Below, one piece after another: positions 1 to 9,292 of a stretch of 64,000 nt of DNA. Origin of the DNA: Pseudobutyrivibrio sp. 49 (GTDB taxonomy: Bacteria; Bacillota; Clostridia; Lachnospirales; Lachnospiraceae); assembly GCF_900100545.1 (NCBI RefSeq), contig NZ_FNDP01000001.1, positions 163,115 through 227,114 of the forward strand, read 5' to 3'. Position 1 is the first letter of the stretch; the number at the start of each line of letters is the position of its first letter. The translations under genes and the position numbers were made by a program. The notes below the pieces were generated by a model. The model was not told the DNA's origin and did no database searches. It was given only the letters and a program-made list of their open reading frames with translations.

Positions 1-1455
1 GAGAGTACATCAGCTAGTGTAAGTGAATCTGCATCTACAAGTGAGTCTCAGTCAGCAAGTACATCATTATCTGAGAGCACTTCAGCAAGTATGAGTGAAT
101 CAGCAAGTGCAAGTACTTCAATGAGTGATAGTGCAAGCCAGAGTGCTTCAGAATCAGCAAGTACTTCAATGAGTGATAGTGTAAGTCAGAGCACATCAGC
201 ATCAGAGAGCGCTTCAACAAGTGCAAGTGAATCAGCAAGCACAAGCACTTCAATGAGCGATAGCGCAAGTCAGAGCAGTTCAGAATCTGTAAGTACTTCA
301 GCAAGTGAAAGTGCTTCAACAAGTGCAAGTGAGTCTGCATCAGCAAGCACTTCAATGAGCGATAGTGCAAGCCAGAATGCTTCAGAGTCTGCAAGTGCTT
401 CAGCTTCAGAATCTGCTTCAAATAGTACAAGTGCATCAGAGTCAGCTAGCACATCAATGAGTAACAGTGCTTCAGAATCAGCTAGTACAAGTGCAAGTAC
501 TTCAGCTAGTGAGTCATCATCAACAAGCATGAGCAACTCAGCAAGTACAAGCGCTTCAATGAGTGATAGTGCAAGTCAGAGTGCTTCAGAATCAGCAAGT
601 ACATCAGCATCTGAGAGTACATCAACAAGCTCAAGTGAGTCAGCAAGCACATCATCATCAGAAAGTGCTTCAACAAGTGCAAGTGAATCAGCAAGCATAA
701 GCACTTCAATGAGTGATAGTGCAAGCCAGAGTACTTCAGAGTCTGTAAGTACATCAGCATCAGAGAGTGCATCTACAAGTGCAAGCACATCAGCTTCAGA
801 GAGTGCATCAACAAGCATGAGTGAGTCTGCATCAGTTAGTGCATCAGAATCAGCATCAACAAGTGCAAGCTTGTCAGAATCAGTAAGTGCTTCAGAGTCT
901 GCAAGCATTTCTGAGCGTATTAGTGAATTAGAGAGTGTATCTCTTTCATATAGCATGAGTCAGTCAGCATCAGTAAGCATGTCAGAGAGCGCTTCAGCAA
1001 GTGCCTCAGAGTCTGCTTCAGTTAGTGAGAGTGTTTCTGCATCAGAGTCACTTTCACAGAGCATCAGTACACTGGAAAGTCTTTCAACATCTGTAAGTCT
1101 CAGTGAGTCAGTTTCAGCGAGTGAGAGCGCAAGCGTAAGTATTTCAGAAAGTATCTCAACAAGTGAGAGTATCTCCGTTTCAGAGTCTGTTTCAACAAGT
1201 GAGAGCATTTCGATTTCTGAATCTGCTTCTGTAAGACTTAGCGAGTTAGAGAGCTTATCAGCATCTTCAAGATTAAGTGAGCTTGAAAGTATGTCTGAGA
1301 GTGCAGCAGTATCTGAAAGTACATCAGTAAGCCTTAGTGCTTCAGTATCTGAGTCTGCATCAGTGAGTGAGTCAGAGTCAGCAAGCACATCAGCATCAGA
1401 GTCTGCATCAGCAAGTGCAAGTGCTTCGGCAAGTACATCAGCTTCAGAATCTGCA
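1..1455 (+). repeat. Degenerate Ser-rich coding repeat tract
   Basis: Short units encoding Ser-Ala-Ser-Glu and Ser-Thr-Ser-Met-Ser-Asp recur hundreds of times, with agtgcttcag- and agtgcaagt-type hexamers and nonamers. The units vary in synonymous codons (agt, agc, tca, tct), so the tract is less exposed to slippage than a perfect repeat. Near residue 300 the pattern shifts toward Ser-Glu-Ser-Val/Ile/Leu. Confidence 0.9.
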
Positions 1456-1872
1456 GTAACATCTACTACACCTGCACCACAGGGAAGTAACAATGGAAAT
1501 GGTTCAGGAAATGGATCAGGTTCTAGTTCATCAGCAAGTGAGTCTAGCCATGTTGCACCTGTAGAGACTAAGGTAGAAGACAACTTTAAAGAGGTTGGCG
1601 AGCCAAAGATTACCATTAGCACAACCAAGTTCAACGAGGTTGAAGTTTCAATTGAGGATCAGGAAGTAAGCCTTGCAGTGGTTCTTGATGATGAGGCTAC
1701 AAAGGTAGATGATGTGGTTGAAATCCTTGAAGAGGAAACTCCACTTGGTGTGTCTAAGGCAGGCGTAAGTGGAAGAGTATGGTGGTACTGGATTCTTATT
1801 CTTATAAGTGCTATCTCAGGTAAGATTGCAAAGGATAAGAGAAAGAACAAAATGAATGACCTTTCTGAATAA
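1..1872 (+). CDS. Serine-rich-repeat surface glycoprotein, C-terminal part (5' end outside window)
   Basis: The reading frame is open from the first base, so the gene starts upstream and only the last 623 residues are present. About 480 residues are a degenerate Ser-Ala-Ser-Glu/Thr repeat (SASESAST-like), typical of the glycosylated stalk of SRR adhesins exported by the accessory Sec system. A short Gly/Asn/Ser linker, an acidic domain of about 100 residues, one transmembrane segment rich in Trp, Ile and Leu, and a Lys/Arg tail follow. No LPxTG motif is seen; the sequence before the membrane segment is acidic and reads EEETPLG. The third gene downstream of this start region is asp2, which supports an SRR/aSec locus. 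Role is inferred: surface adhesion. An intrinsic terminator follows. Confidence 0.85.
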   Translation, partial: ESTSASVSESASTSESQSASTSLSESTSASMSESASASTSMSDSASQSASESASTSMSDSVSQSTSASESASTSASESASTSTSMSDSASQSSSESVSTSASESASTSASESASASTSMSDSASQNASESASASASESASNSTSASESASTSMSNSASESASTSASTSASESSSTSMSNSASTSASMSDSASQSASESASTSASESTSTSSSESASTSSSESASTSASESASISTSMSDSASQSTSESVSTSASESASTSASTSASESASTSMSESASVSASESASTSASLSESVSASESASISERISELESVSLSYSMSQSASVSMSESASASASESASVSESVSASESLSQSISTLESLSTSVSLSESVSASESASVSISESISTSESISVSESVSTSESISISESASVRLSELESLSASSRLSELESMSESAAVSESTSVSLSASVSESASVSESESASTSASESASASASASASTSASESAVTSTTPAPQGSNNGNGSGNGSGSSSSASESSHVAPVETKVEDNFKEVGEPKITISTTKFNEVEVSIEDQEVSLAVVLDDEATKVDDVVEILEEETPLGVSKAGVSGRVWWYWILILISAISGKIAKDKRKNKMNDLSE

Positions 1873-1938
1873 GGTATATATACATACAGAAAAAATTCAC
1901 AGAAGTTGGTAGAATGTAAATTTAAATCATTCTATAAT

Positions 1939-1980
1939 AAGAGGGTAGTGGGGATGACCTTACTACTCTCTTTGTTTTTT
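1939..1980 (+). terminator. Intrinsic terminator after the SRR gene
   Basis: A 15-bp stem (1939-1953 with 1958-1972, G-U pairs included), an ATGA loop and then TTTGTTTTTT. It ends only 18 bases before the next start codon, so the next gene has no room for its own promoter after it. Confidence 0.85.
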
Positions 1981-1998
1981 AATCGAGAGGAGATATTT

Positions 1999-3021
1999 AT
2001 GAACGGTAAAGTAAAATCTGCCTTGGAGGCTCTGGCAATTCTTTCAATCACTTTGATTATAGCCATGTCCAGCCCTTTTAATCCTTGGATAGAGGGTTCA
2101 TTTACTACAATCCAAACTGAAATATTAGATATTGCGTATTCGGTTCGTCAGGGCTTCTTGGCATATGTTGAGCTTGATGGACACTATGGACCAGTATTAT
2201 ATGAGTTTTATGGTCTTGGATATCTGCCTACAGACACACATATTGTTCATTTTATAATGGAAACGGTGATTGTGTTCTTTACAGTATTGTTTAATTTCAA
2301 GACTGCAAAGCTTTATACCTCTGAGATATTTGCATTAATTAGTACCTTCTTGCTTACAGTTTTTGAGATGGGAGCACTTACTCATGCAGGAGCAGAGGAG
2401 TTTATGTTTTTCCTTTTCTCATTGACGGTTTATCATGTTGCAAGACAGCTAAAATATGGTTTCCTTTCATATCACACTTATCTTCTTGCAATTGACTTTG
2501 GTTTGGTATTCTTTCTGCAGCCAGTTTATTCCCTTATTTGGGTGATTCTTTTGGTATTTTTTGCAGTGAAATTCTGGAATGAGAAGCTTCCATCAGATGA
2601 ATATAAAGCATTTGTTGTATCTGTAATTGAGGGTCTTATTACAGTAATGATTCCAATGGGCTTGTACCTTTGGTATTTCAAGAATGCAGCAGCCTTCTGG
2701 CAGAATGTGGTGGTTTACAATTTCAGTCACATGGGAACCTTTGAAGAGGGAATCAGGACAGTTTGTGGAACACCATGGATAATACTTTTGTCAGTACTTA
2801 TCGTTGTAATAATCATTAAGAGTATCAAGAAAGAAAACATATCTGATTTATGTTGTTGGCTTGGATTAATGTTTGTATCCTACATCGTAATTGCGTTACA
2901 GGGTGATAATCCATCAACAATAGTGCAGTTGTCAAAAGCTTTATATATTGTACCTCTCGCAAGTGCTTTTTCGTTATTTGATAATTACTTGGGATTGAGT
3001 GTGGAAAAGCGTAAATTTTAA
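1999..3021 (+). CDS. Multipass membrane protein of the SRR/aSec locus, function unknown
   Basis: 340 residues with roughly eight to ten hydrophobic segments and short loops. The N-terminal region contains a membrane helix followed by a loop with WIEG and acidic residues, an arrangement loosely like GT-C membrane glycosyltransferases, but no family motif is certain. The start at ATG 1999 is preceded by GAGAGGAGA; an upstream TTG frame would run through the terminator and is rejected. It lies between the SRR gene and asp2 (22 bases before asp2), so a role in glycosylation, export or anchoring of the SRR protein is an inference from position. Expression probably needs read-through of the terminator just upstream. 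Confidence 0.6.
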   Translation: MNGKVKSALEALAILSITLIIAMSSPFNPWIEGSFTTIQTEILDIAYSVRQGFLAYVELDGHYGPVLYEFYGLGYLPTDTHIVHFIMETVIVFFTVLFNFKTAKLYTSEIFALISTFLLTVFEMGALTHAGAEEFMFFLFSLTVYHVARQLKYGFLSYHTYLLAIDFGLVFFLQPVYSLIWVILLVFFAVKFWNEKLPSDEYKAFVVSVIEGLITVMIPMGLYLWYFKNAAAFWQNVVVYNFSHMGTFEEGIRTVCGTPWIILLSVLIVVIIIKSIKKENISDLCCWLGLMFVSYIVIALQGDNPSTIVQLSKALYIVPLASAFSLFDNYLGLSVEKRKF

Positions 3022-3042
3022 TTATATAAATGGAAAAAAGCC

Positions 3043-4539
3043 ATGGATAGAATTAGAATACTGCAAATTGGACAGGAAAGCTGGGAAAAGAGATTCCAGC
3101 TTCCAGACAGGGTAAAGATAATATATGCTAACGAGAATATAGAGCTCAAAAAAGAGATTTATGAGCTTGTAGTTTTGGAGCGTAATATTACCCAGGAAGA
3201 GTTCGAGGCAGTAAACAAGATGTCCATGGCTTATTGTTTTTTTATAGTGGATTCCTTTGTGCCAGATTCTATTACCAAAAGACTATTTGCCCAGAAAATA
3301 GGAAAGGTAATTCCAAAGGACACGATTCAAAGTTTTCTTGATAATGAGATAAAAAAATATTTTCCAAAGCCATATGGCGAAAAGTTTAGACCAGAAGCTG
3401 TGGGAATAGCTCAGGGATTTAAGGGTAGCATAAAATGGTATGGTCAGTATAGTGTCACTCTTAATGGAAGTTATGGTCAGGAGTTCAATCAGATTGCATT
3501 TTGGAGAGGAAATATTCCTATCGAAGCAGGCCAGGCCATAGAATTTTGGCTAGAATATAAAAAGGAGCCAGAGGTAGAGCTAATGCTTGTAATAAAGCAG
3601 TTTGTATCTGGTAGTCTGGCAGACATTTGCGATAGCTGGGAATTCAGCGAAGAAGATATGGAAAATCCTGTCCTTATAGAGGGACGTAATGGCCCTGGTA
3701 CTATATTCTGCGAGTTAAAGGCAAAGGGCAGCGGAAGACTGGATATTATTGGATTACACGACCGTATTTCCAGATGGGACCAGGGATGCTTTATGGTCGG
3801 TGGAGAAAGATATGTTACCTCTGACAGAGAAGAGATATTCGCATATTTTGATCCAGGTGATATGAAACCACCTATGGCTGTTTATTTTTCAGGATATAAG
3901 ACTATGGAGGGGTTTGAAGGGTATTACATGATGAAAAAAATGGGATGCCCATTCCTTCTTATTGCCGAGCAGCGCTTTCAGGGCGGTGGATTTTACATGG
4001 GAAATAAAGAGTATGAGCAGTTAATGATTTCTGTAATACAGGGATATCTTGATAGACTGGGATTTTATTCAAATCAGCTTATATTATCAGGTATTTCCAT
4101 GGGCACCATTGGCTCTATGTATTACGGATGTGATTTGAGACCGCATGCGCTGATTTTAGGCAAGCCACTGGCTAGCCTGGGGAATATTGCTGAGAACGAA
4201 AGATTAAAGAGACCGGGGGGATTTCCTACGTCTCTTGATTTGTTGCGCTTTCACGGTGGTGGAATGGAAAAGGATGCCATCGATATATTAAATGATAGAT
4301 TTTGGAACAAGATTAGAAATAGCGACTTTGGACATACAAAATTTATAGTTTCTTACATGTACGAGGATGATTATGATGATACAGCCTATGACAGACTGTT
4401 ATCAGAATTGAATTCTTCTGGAGTTCAGGTGTACGGTAAGGGATTACATGGACGTCATAACGATAATTCCGCAGGAATCGGCGCCTGGTTTAAGAGCCAG
4501 TACGAGCGAGTCCTGCGGGAAGATTTTGAACGTATTTGA
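3043..4539 (+). CDS. asp2: Accessory Sec system protein Asp2
   Basis: 498 residues. Asp2 works with SecA2/SecY2 in export of SRR glycoproteins and, in streptococci, O-acetylates their GlcNAc residues. The C-terminal half carries an alpha/beta-hydrolase elbow GISMG with Ser352, the family pattern YYG-CDLRPHALILGKPL and a terminal GRHNDNS with His472, which match the catalytic Ser and His of the family; an acidic stretch near residue 440 could supply the Asp. The N-terminal half is a beta-rich region. The ribosome site is weak (GGAAAAAAG). No secA2, secY2, asp1, asp3 or gtfAB are in the window; they presumably lie upstream of base 1. The gene converges with the next one, with two bases between stops. 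Confidence 0.88.
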   Translation: MDRIRILQIGQESWEKRFQLPDRVKIIYANENIELKKEIYELVVLERNITQEEFEAVNKMSMAYCFFIVDSFVPDSITKRLFAQKIGKVIPKDTIQSFLDNEIKKYFPKPYGEKFRPEAVGIAQGFKGSIKWYGQYSVTLNGSYGQEFNQIAFWRGNIPIEAGQAIEFWLEYKKEPEVELMLVIKQFVSGSLADICDSWEFSEEDMENPVLIEGRNGPGTIFCELKAKGSGRLDIIGLHDRISRWDQGCFMVGGERYVTSDREEIFAYFDPGDMKPPMAVYFSGYKTMEGFEGYYMMKKMGCPFLLIAEQRFQGGGFYMGNKEYEQLMISVIQGYLDRLGFYSNQLILSGISMGTIGSMYYGCDLRPHALILGKPLASLGNIAENERLKRPGGFPTSLDLLRFHGGGMEKDAIDILNDRFWNKIRNSDFGHTKFIVSYMYEDDYDDTAYDRLLSELNSSGVQVYGKGLHGRHNDNSAGIGAWFKSQYERVLREDFERI

Positions 4540-4541
4540 TT

Positions 4542-5375
4542 TTATAAGGCGTTACATACCGGAAGTTTTGCAGATAGAGCAGAGCGCACATGGTTATGAG
4601 CTATGGCTGTATCGCTAACATTGAAATACTGATATGAATAGGTATTTAAGGTTTCGTTTATAGTGTCATCACCGGTAACATCTACGTTGTAGTAATTTCC
4701 ACCTATCTTGACTATATTCCAGGCGTGTTCTTCGCCGTTAGCAATTCCCGTAACATAATAGCAGGTTATGCCAAGTTTCTGGCAGGAAATCTGAAACGCC
4801 CTCGAATATCCTGCACATACACTACAACCTTCCACCAATGCAGAGTACGCACTTTGGTGGCTCTTATTTGTGTTTGCGTAGGTAGATAAATCACAAATCA
4901 TATCATGAACAATTCGTTCTCTTTCCAAATCAGTAGGATATGCTGCAGCCTGAGTAACAATATTGTCTATAGCGTTGTTGAAGGCTATGGTAGCAGCGGC
5001 CAGACTAGACTTAGGAATACAATAATTGAGCTTCATCTGGATAACCATATTGTGGGAGTTATATCCATATTTGTAAGAAGTACTAACCCAAAAAAGCTCA
5101 GGATGATCGTTATATACAGCATTCATAGTGATGTATAAATCCTCATGAGTAAGAGGCACATTCAGGCGGAATACAGCTTCATTAAAGGTAAGTATATTCT
5201 CGTATACCTGATTGTAAACTCGCTGTTGAGAAGGATTAAGAACGCTGTTATATATGTATAAATCATTATTAGCATAAGCTTCGAAATCACAGTTCAAAAA
5301 GAACATTACAAGAAGGCAAATAACGCATATGCCTGTTAATCCTTTACCATAATTGTTTCTTACTGCTTTTCCCAT
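4542..5375 (-). CDS. Secreted transglutaminase-like protein
   Basis: 277 residues with an N-terminal signal peptide (basic start, hydrophobic core to about residue 29, cleavage near AYA-NN). The core has the transglutaminase/protease triad in order: Cys in EGCSVCAGYSRAF, His in EEHAWNIV and Asp in YYNVDVTGDD. The fold is used by peptidases, transamidases and amidases, so the substrate is unknown; a cell-wall or surface-protein target is plausible. GAGGA precedes the ATG on the minus strand. It is convergent with asp2 and has no obvious terminator between them. Confidence 0.8.
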   Translation of the reverse strand: MGKAVRNNYGKGLTGICVICLLVMFFLNCDFEAYANNDLYIYNSVLNPSQQRVYNQVYENILTFNEAVFRLNVPLTHEDLYITMNAVYNDHPELFWVSTSYKYGYNSHNMVIQMKLNYCIPKSSLAAATIAFNNAIDNIVTQAAAYPTDLERERIVHDMICDLSTYANTNKSHQSAYSALVEGCSVCAGYSRAFQISCQKLGITCYYVTGIANGEEHAWNIVKIGGNYYNVDVTGDDTINETLNTYSYQYFNVSDTAIAHNHVRSALSAKLPVCNAL

Positions 5376-5572
5376 ACATAAATCCTCAATAGTTAAATTT
5401 CTGGGTACAATTTGTGGCTGGTAATTTTATTATAATGGATGATATCAGATAATATATGAAGGAATTGTTAACTACACAGAAAATTCATACTTGTTTAACC
5501 TAAAAATTACGATTGATTTTGGGACCCATGTTATCATTAGGCTACATCCATTTGCGCTATTTGGAGGTGCCT

Positions 5573-6274
5573 ATGAGTTTTGTAGAATTTAAAAATGTTG
5601 GAAAAATTTATAAGACTGGAGAGGTCAGAGTTGAGGCTCTTCATGATGTGAATTTTGAGATTGAAGAGGGCGAATTTTGTATTATTGTTGGGGCTTCTGG
5701 AGCCGGCAAGACTACTATTTTGAATATACTTGGAGGAATGGATACCCTCACCAGTGGAGGTGTATATCTGGCTGATAGAGATGTATCAGGTTATTCTCCA
5801 AGAGAACTTACTAGCTATCGTAGATTTGATGTAGGATTTGTATTCCAGTTCTATAATTTGGTGGGAAATCTTACAGCAAAGGAGAATGTAGAGCTGGCTG
5901 CTCAGATATGTAAGGATCCAATTCCAGCAGAGGAAATATTGGAAGAGGTAGGGCTTAAGGAGCGAATGAACAATTTCCCAGCCCAACTTTCTGGTGGAGA
6001 GCAGCAGCGTGTAGCTATAGCCAGAGCCTTGGCAAAGAATCCAAAGCTTTTACTGTGTGATGAGCCTACAGGCGCTCTTGATGATGAGACAGGACGAGCG
6101 GTTCTAAAGCTTTTACAGGAGACCTGCAAGAAGGGGAAAAAGACGGTTGTAGTTATTACTCATAATCACGCACTCACTGCAATGGCAGACAGGGTCATAA
6201 CTGTGAAGTCTGGAACTGTTGTGGATATGCATATGAATGATAATCCAGTAGATGTGGATGAGATTAACTGGTAG
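5573..6274 (+). CDS. ABC transporter ATP-binding protein (MacB/LolD type)
   Basis: 233 residues with Walker [10 protein letters not shown], signature LSGGEQQR, Walker [13 protein letters not shown] and the switch His in VITHNH. This is the ATPase type that pairs with FtsX-like permeases for peptide, lipid or antibiotic-related export or mechanotransmission. GGAGG at 5563 sets the start at 5573; the frame upstream to 5513 lacks a ribosome site. The permease follows after 60 bases that contain a small GTCAGC-AGA-GCTGAC hairpin (6301-6315) just before its ribosome site. Confidence 0.93.
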   Translation: MSFVEFKNVGKIYKTGEVRVEALHDVNFEIEEGEFCIIVGASGAGKTTILNILGGMDTLTSGGVYLADRDVSGYSPRELTSYRRFDVGFVFQFYNLVGNLTAKENVELAAQICKDPIPAEEILEEVGLKERMNNFPAQLSGGEQQRVAIARALAKNPKLLLCDEPTGALDDETGRAVLKLLQETCKKGKKTVVVITHNHALTAMADRVITVKSGTVVDMHMNDNPVDVDEINW

Positions 6275-6334
6275 CAAAGGTTTCCCTTTGATGAGAAACT
6301 GTCAGCAGAGCTGACTGATGAGGTGTAATAATAT

Positions 6335-9220
6335 ATGTTAGCCAAATCAACGTTAAGAGAAATAAAAGATTCCCTGGGTCGCTATATAGCCCTGCTTATA
6401 ATCATCGCCATAGGCGTGGGCTTTTTTGCAGGATTAAAAGTAACTGACCCTGCCCTAAGAGTATCTATGCAAAAATATTTTGAAGATACTCAGTTCTATG
6501 ATTTTAGGCTTATTTCATCCCTGGGCTTTGGCGAAGAGGAAATCGACTATTTAAAGGAAAATATTGAGGCTGGCTCCGTGGAAGAATCTATTTCCTTTGA
6601 TGTGATGATGGAGTATGAAGACAGTGACTATGCCATTAAAGTAATCAGTCTGCCAAAGGAAATAAATAAGGTGGTGCTGATAGATGGAAGATGGCCTCAG
6701 TATGAAAACGAATGTCTTGTTGATGCAGCTATATTAGACAGTGATGCCATAGGCTCTACAATTTACGTGGCAGATGGAAATGAGAAAGAGGACAGGGACA
6801 GATTTAATTACAGCAGCTTTAAAATTGTTGGCGTAGCAAAATCGCCGTTATACATCCAATACGAACGTGGTACTACATCTATTGGGGCAGGTGTTTTAGA
6901 TGGTTTTATCTATGTTGAAGGTAAAGCCTTTAAAGATGATTTTTATACGGATTGTTATGTGAAGCTTGATTCCAATCCAGAGCTATATACCGAAGAGTAT
7001 GACAGTCTTATAGAGGCTAATGAAGATAAGATACAGAAAGCACTTGATGCGGCTTCGCAAAAAAGATATGAGAGTATAGTTAAAGAGGCTCAGGAAAAGC
7101 TGGATGATGCTAAAAAGGAATTAGAAGATAAGAAAGCATCCACTGGAGAAGAGCTTGCAGATGCAAAGATGGAGCTGGATTCAGCAAAGAAGAAGCTGGA
7201 TTCTGGCAAGAAGCAAATAGAGGAATATGAGAGCCTTGAGATACAGTTGAAGGATGGTCTTGACCAGATGTTAGATGGTATTAATCAGATGGATATGGCA
7301 AGACAGATGAATCCAGCCATGGTTGATGAGAACAAATACAATGCTCTTGTAGCCGAGTATCAGGAAAAGTCCGCTCAGCTTTATACCTTGCAATCAAGTC
7401 TCAGTAAGGCAAAAAAGGATTATGATTCTGGGGTGAAGGAATACAAAGATGGCTTGGCTGAGTATGAGGATGGTGTAGAGGAATTTAATGAAAAGATTGC
7501 TGATGCTGAAGCTGAGATAGCTGATGCACAAAAAGAGATAGACGACATAGAAGAAGCTGATACTTACCTTTTGAAGCGCGACAGTAACGCAGGTTATGTG
7601 TGCTTTGAAAGCGATTCTACGATAGTAGGTGCTATAGGCAACGTATTTCCTATATTCTTCTTTTTAGTAGCAGCTTTAGTTTGTATGACTACCATGAACC
7701 GCATGGTAGAAGATCAGCGTACACAGATAGGAGTGCTTAAGGCTTTAGGCTATAGCAATGGAGCAATAATGGGTAAATTTGCATTTTATTCAGGCTCTGC
7801 AGCCTTTCTTGGCACAAGTATAGGCTTCGCTTTAGGAACCTTTGGTTTTCCACAGGCCATATGGTATGCATATCAGATGATGTATAACACTAGAGAGGTG
7901 GATTACTATTTTGATGGCAGGATGCTTATCATCAGTTTTGCTGCAGCATTTATCTGTTCAGTTGGAGTCACACTTGTATCTTGCAGAGTCGAGATGACAG
8001 AGATGGCAGCCTCTCTAATGAGACCAAAGGCGCCAAAGGCTGGTAAGCGAATCTTCCTGGAATATATTCCTTTCTTCTGGAACAGATTAAAATTCCTAAA
8101 GAAGGTCAGCCTTCGTAATATATTTAGATACAAAGGTCGACTGATTATGATGGTAATGGGTATAGCAGGATGTACAGCACTTCTTGTGGCAGGTTTTGGT
8201 GTATATGATTCCATTGCTGATATAGCTGTGAATCAGTACACAAATATTTCCCTTTACGATATGGATATAACCTTAAAAAAGGGAGCCAAAGAATCAGTTC
8301 CAGTTTTAGAGAAGAAGGGATATGACAAGGAGGACTATATTCTTTTCTATCATACCTCTGTAGATATGAAATTTGGTAAACACACCAAGAATATCTATAT
8401 GAATGTTTATGATGATGGAGCTGATATAGATACGTTCTATGATATGCATGATATTAAGGGCAATCATATTGATATGAGTTCTCTGTCAGAAGACGAGATA
8501 GTAATTAACATGGGACTGTGTGACAGATATGGAATGAAGCTTGGTGATACTATTACAATATCTTCTGATGATATGAAACCGACAGAGTTTAAGGTGGGAG
8601 CTATTAATCAAAACTTTATTTACAACTACATGTATATGAATGCCAGCACCTATGAGAAATACATAGGAGATATTCCGGAGAGAAAGAACCTTTATGTTGT
8701 GGTTGATGAAGGTGTGGATTCTCATGAAGCTGGAGCAGAGCTTATGGGGGATACAGCCATAAGTATGGTTGTTCCAACAAAGGATATGTTAGACAGAGTC
8801 GAGAACATGATGGGCAGTTTAAACATAATCATCTATCTTGTAATAGGAAGTGCTATGGCTCTTGCAGCAGTGGTTGTGTATAATCTTACAAACATAAATA
8901 TTTCTGAGAGAGTAAGAGAAATAGCGACGGTTAAGGTTTTGGGCTTCTATAAAGAGGAAACCAGAGCATATGTATTTAGAGAAAATATTCTTCTTGCTAT
9001 AATGGGTGCAGCAGTTGGACTTGTGGTTGGAAAGTTTTTCCATGCTTTCATAATGAGTGAGATAATAGTGGATTTGATTACATTTGATGTTAGGGTCACA
9101 GCTTTTAGCTACCTGCTGTCATTTGTATTGACGATTGTGTTTACGTTGCTTATCAATATACTTATGGGTAGAAAGTTAGACGAGATTAGTATGACGGAAT
9201 CTTTGAAAGCAGTGGAATAA
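6335..9220 (+). CDS. Large FtsX-like ABC permease with coiled-coil extracytoplasmic domain
   Basis: 961 residues: an N-terminal membrane helix, an extracytoplasmic domain, a Glu/Lys/Ala-rich coiled coil at about residues 245-415, a first FtsX domain with three membrane segments (about 430-560), a second extracytoplasmic domain, and a second FtsX domain at the C terminus. The phrases RTQIGVLKALGYS and VREIATVKVLGF are the paired cytoplasmic coupling segments of FtsX permeases. It forms an operon with the ATPase upstream. The substrate cannot be read from sequence; the long coiled coil resembles permeases that reach into the cell envelope. Confidence 0.9.
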   Translation: MLAKSTLREIKDSLGRYIALLIIIAIGVGFFAGLKVTDPALRVSMQKYFEDTQFYDFRLISSLGFGEEEIDYLKENIEAGSVEESISFDVMMEYEDSDYAIKVISLPKEINKVVLIDGRWPQYENECLVDAAILDSDAIGSTIYVADGNEKEDRDRFNYSSFKIVGVAKSPLYIQYERGTTSIGAGVLDGFIYVEGKAFKDDFYTDCYVKLDSNPELYTEEYDSLIEANEDKIQKALDAASQKRYESIVKEAQEKLDDAKKELEDKKASTGEELADAKMELDSAKKKLDSGKKQIEEYESLEIQLKDGLDQMLDGINQMDMARQMNPAMVDENKYNALVAEYQEKSAQLYTLQSSLSKAKKDYDSGVKEYKDGLAEYEDGVEEFNEKIADAEAEIADAQKEIDDIEEADTYLLKRDSNAGYVCFESDSTIVGAIGNVFPIFFFLVAALVCMTTMNRMVEDQRTQIGVLKALGYSNGAIMGKFAFYSGSAAFLGTSIGFALGTFGFPQAIWYAYQMMYNTREVDYYFDGRMLIISFAAAFICSVGVTLVSCRVEMTEMAASLMRPKAPKAGKRIFLEYIPFFWNRLKFLKKVSLRNIFRYKGRLIMMVMGIAGCTALLVAGFGVYDSIADIAVNQYTNISLYDMDITLKKGAKESVPVLEKKGYDKEDYILFYHTSVDMKFGKHTKNIYMNVYDDGADIDTFYDMHDIKGNHIDMSSLSEDEIVINMGLCDRYGMKLGDTITISSDDMKPTEFKVGAINQNFIYNYMYMNASTYEKYIGDIPERKNLYVVVDEGVDSHEAGAELMGDTAISMVVPTKDMLDRVENMMGSLNIIIYLVIGSAMALAAVVVYNLTNINISERVREIATVKVLGFYKEETRAYVFRENILLAIMGAAVGLVVGKFFHAFIMSEIIVDLITFDVRVTAFSYLLSFVLTIVFTLLINILMGRKLDEISMTESLKAVE

Positions 9221-9256
9221 ACACTAGACTTTACTTCTTTACTGTGCTACAGTAAA
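9203..9256 (+). promoter_or_regulatory. Candidate thrC promoter and 19-bp palindrome
   Basis: TTGAAA (9203-9208), 16 bases, TAGACT (9225-9230) gives a plausible promoter that overlaps the end of the permease gene. The perfect inverted repeat TTTACTGTGCTACAGTAAA at 9238-9256 would sit at about +1 to +19. It has no T-run after it, so it fits an operator or a 5'-end RNA hairpin better than a terminator. Confidence 0.45.
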
Positions 9257-9292
9257 CTGAAAAGAAATTTATAGATAAGCGAGGGAAGAATC

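Noticed and set aside
1-1455. CRISPR-like regular repeats
   Set aside because: The repeats are short, degenerate, in frame and coding; no spacer structure and no cas genes.
35-1634. Long open frames on the minus strand across the SRR gene
   Set aside because: They are shadows of the Ser-rich repeat, made of low-complexity Leu/His or Ala/Asp runs, with no ribosome sites.
1906-1998. Upstream TTG start for the membrane protein
   Set aside because: It would translate the terminator stem and lacks a ribosome site; ATG 1999 has GAGAGGAGA.
9238-9256. Terminator of the ABC operon
   Set aside because: The stem is good but no T-run follows on either strand.
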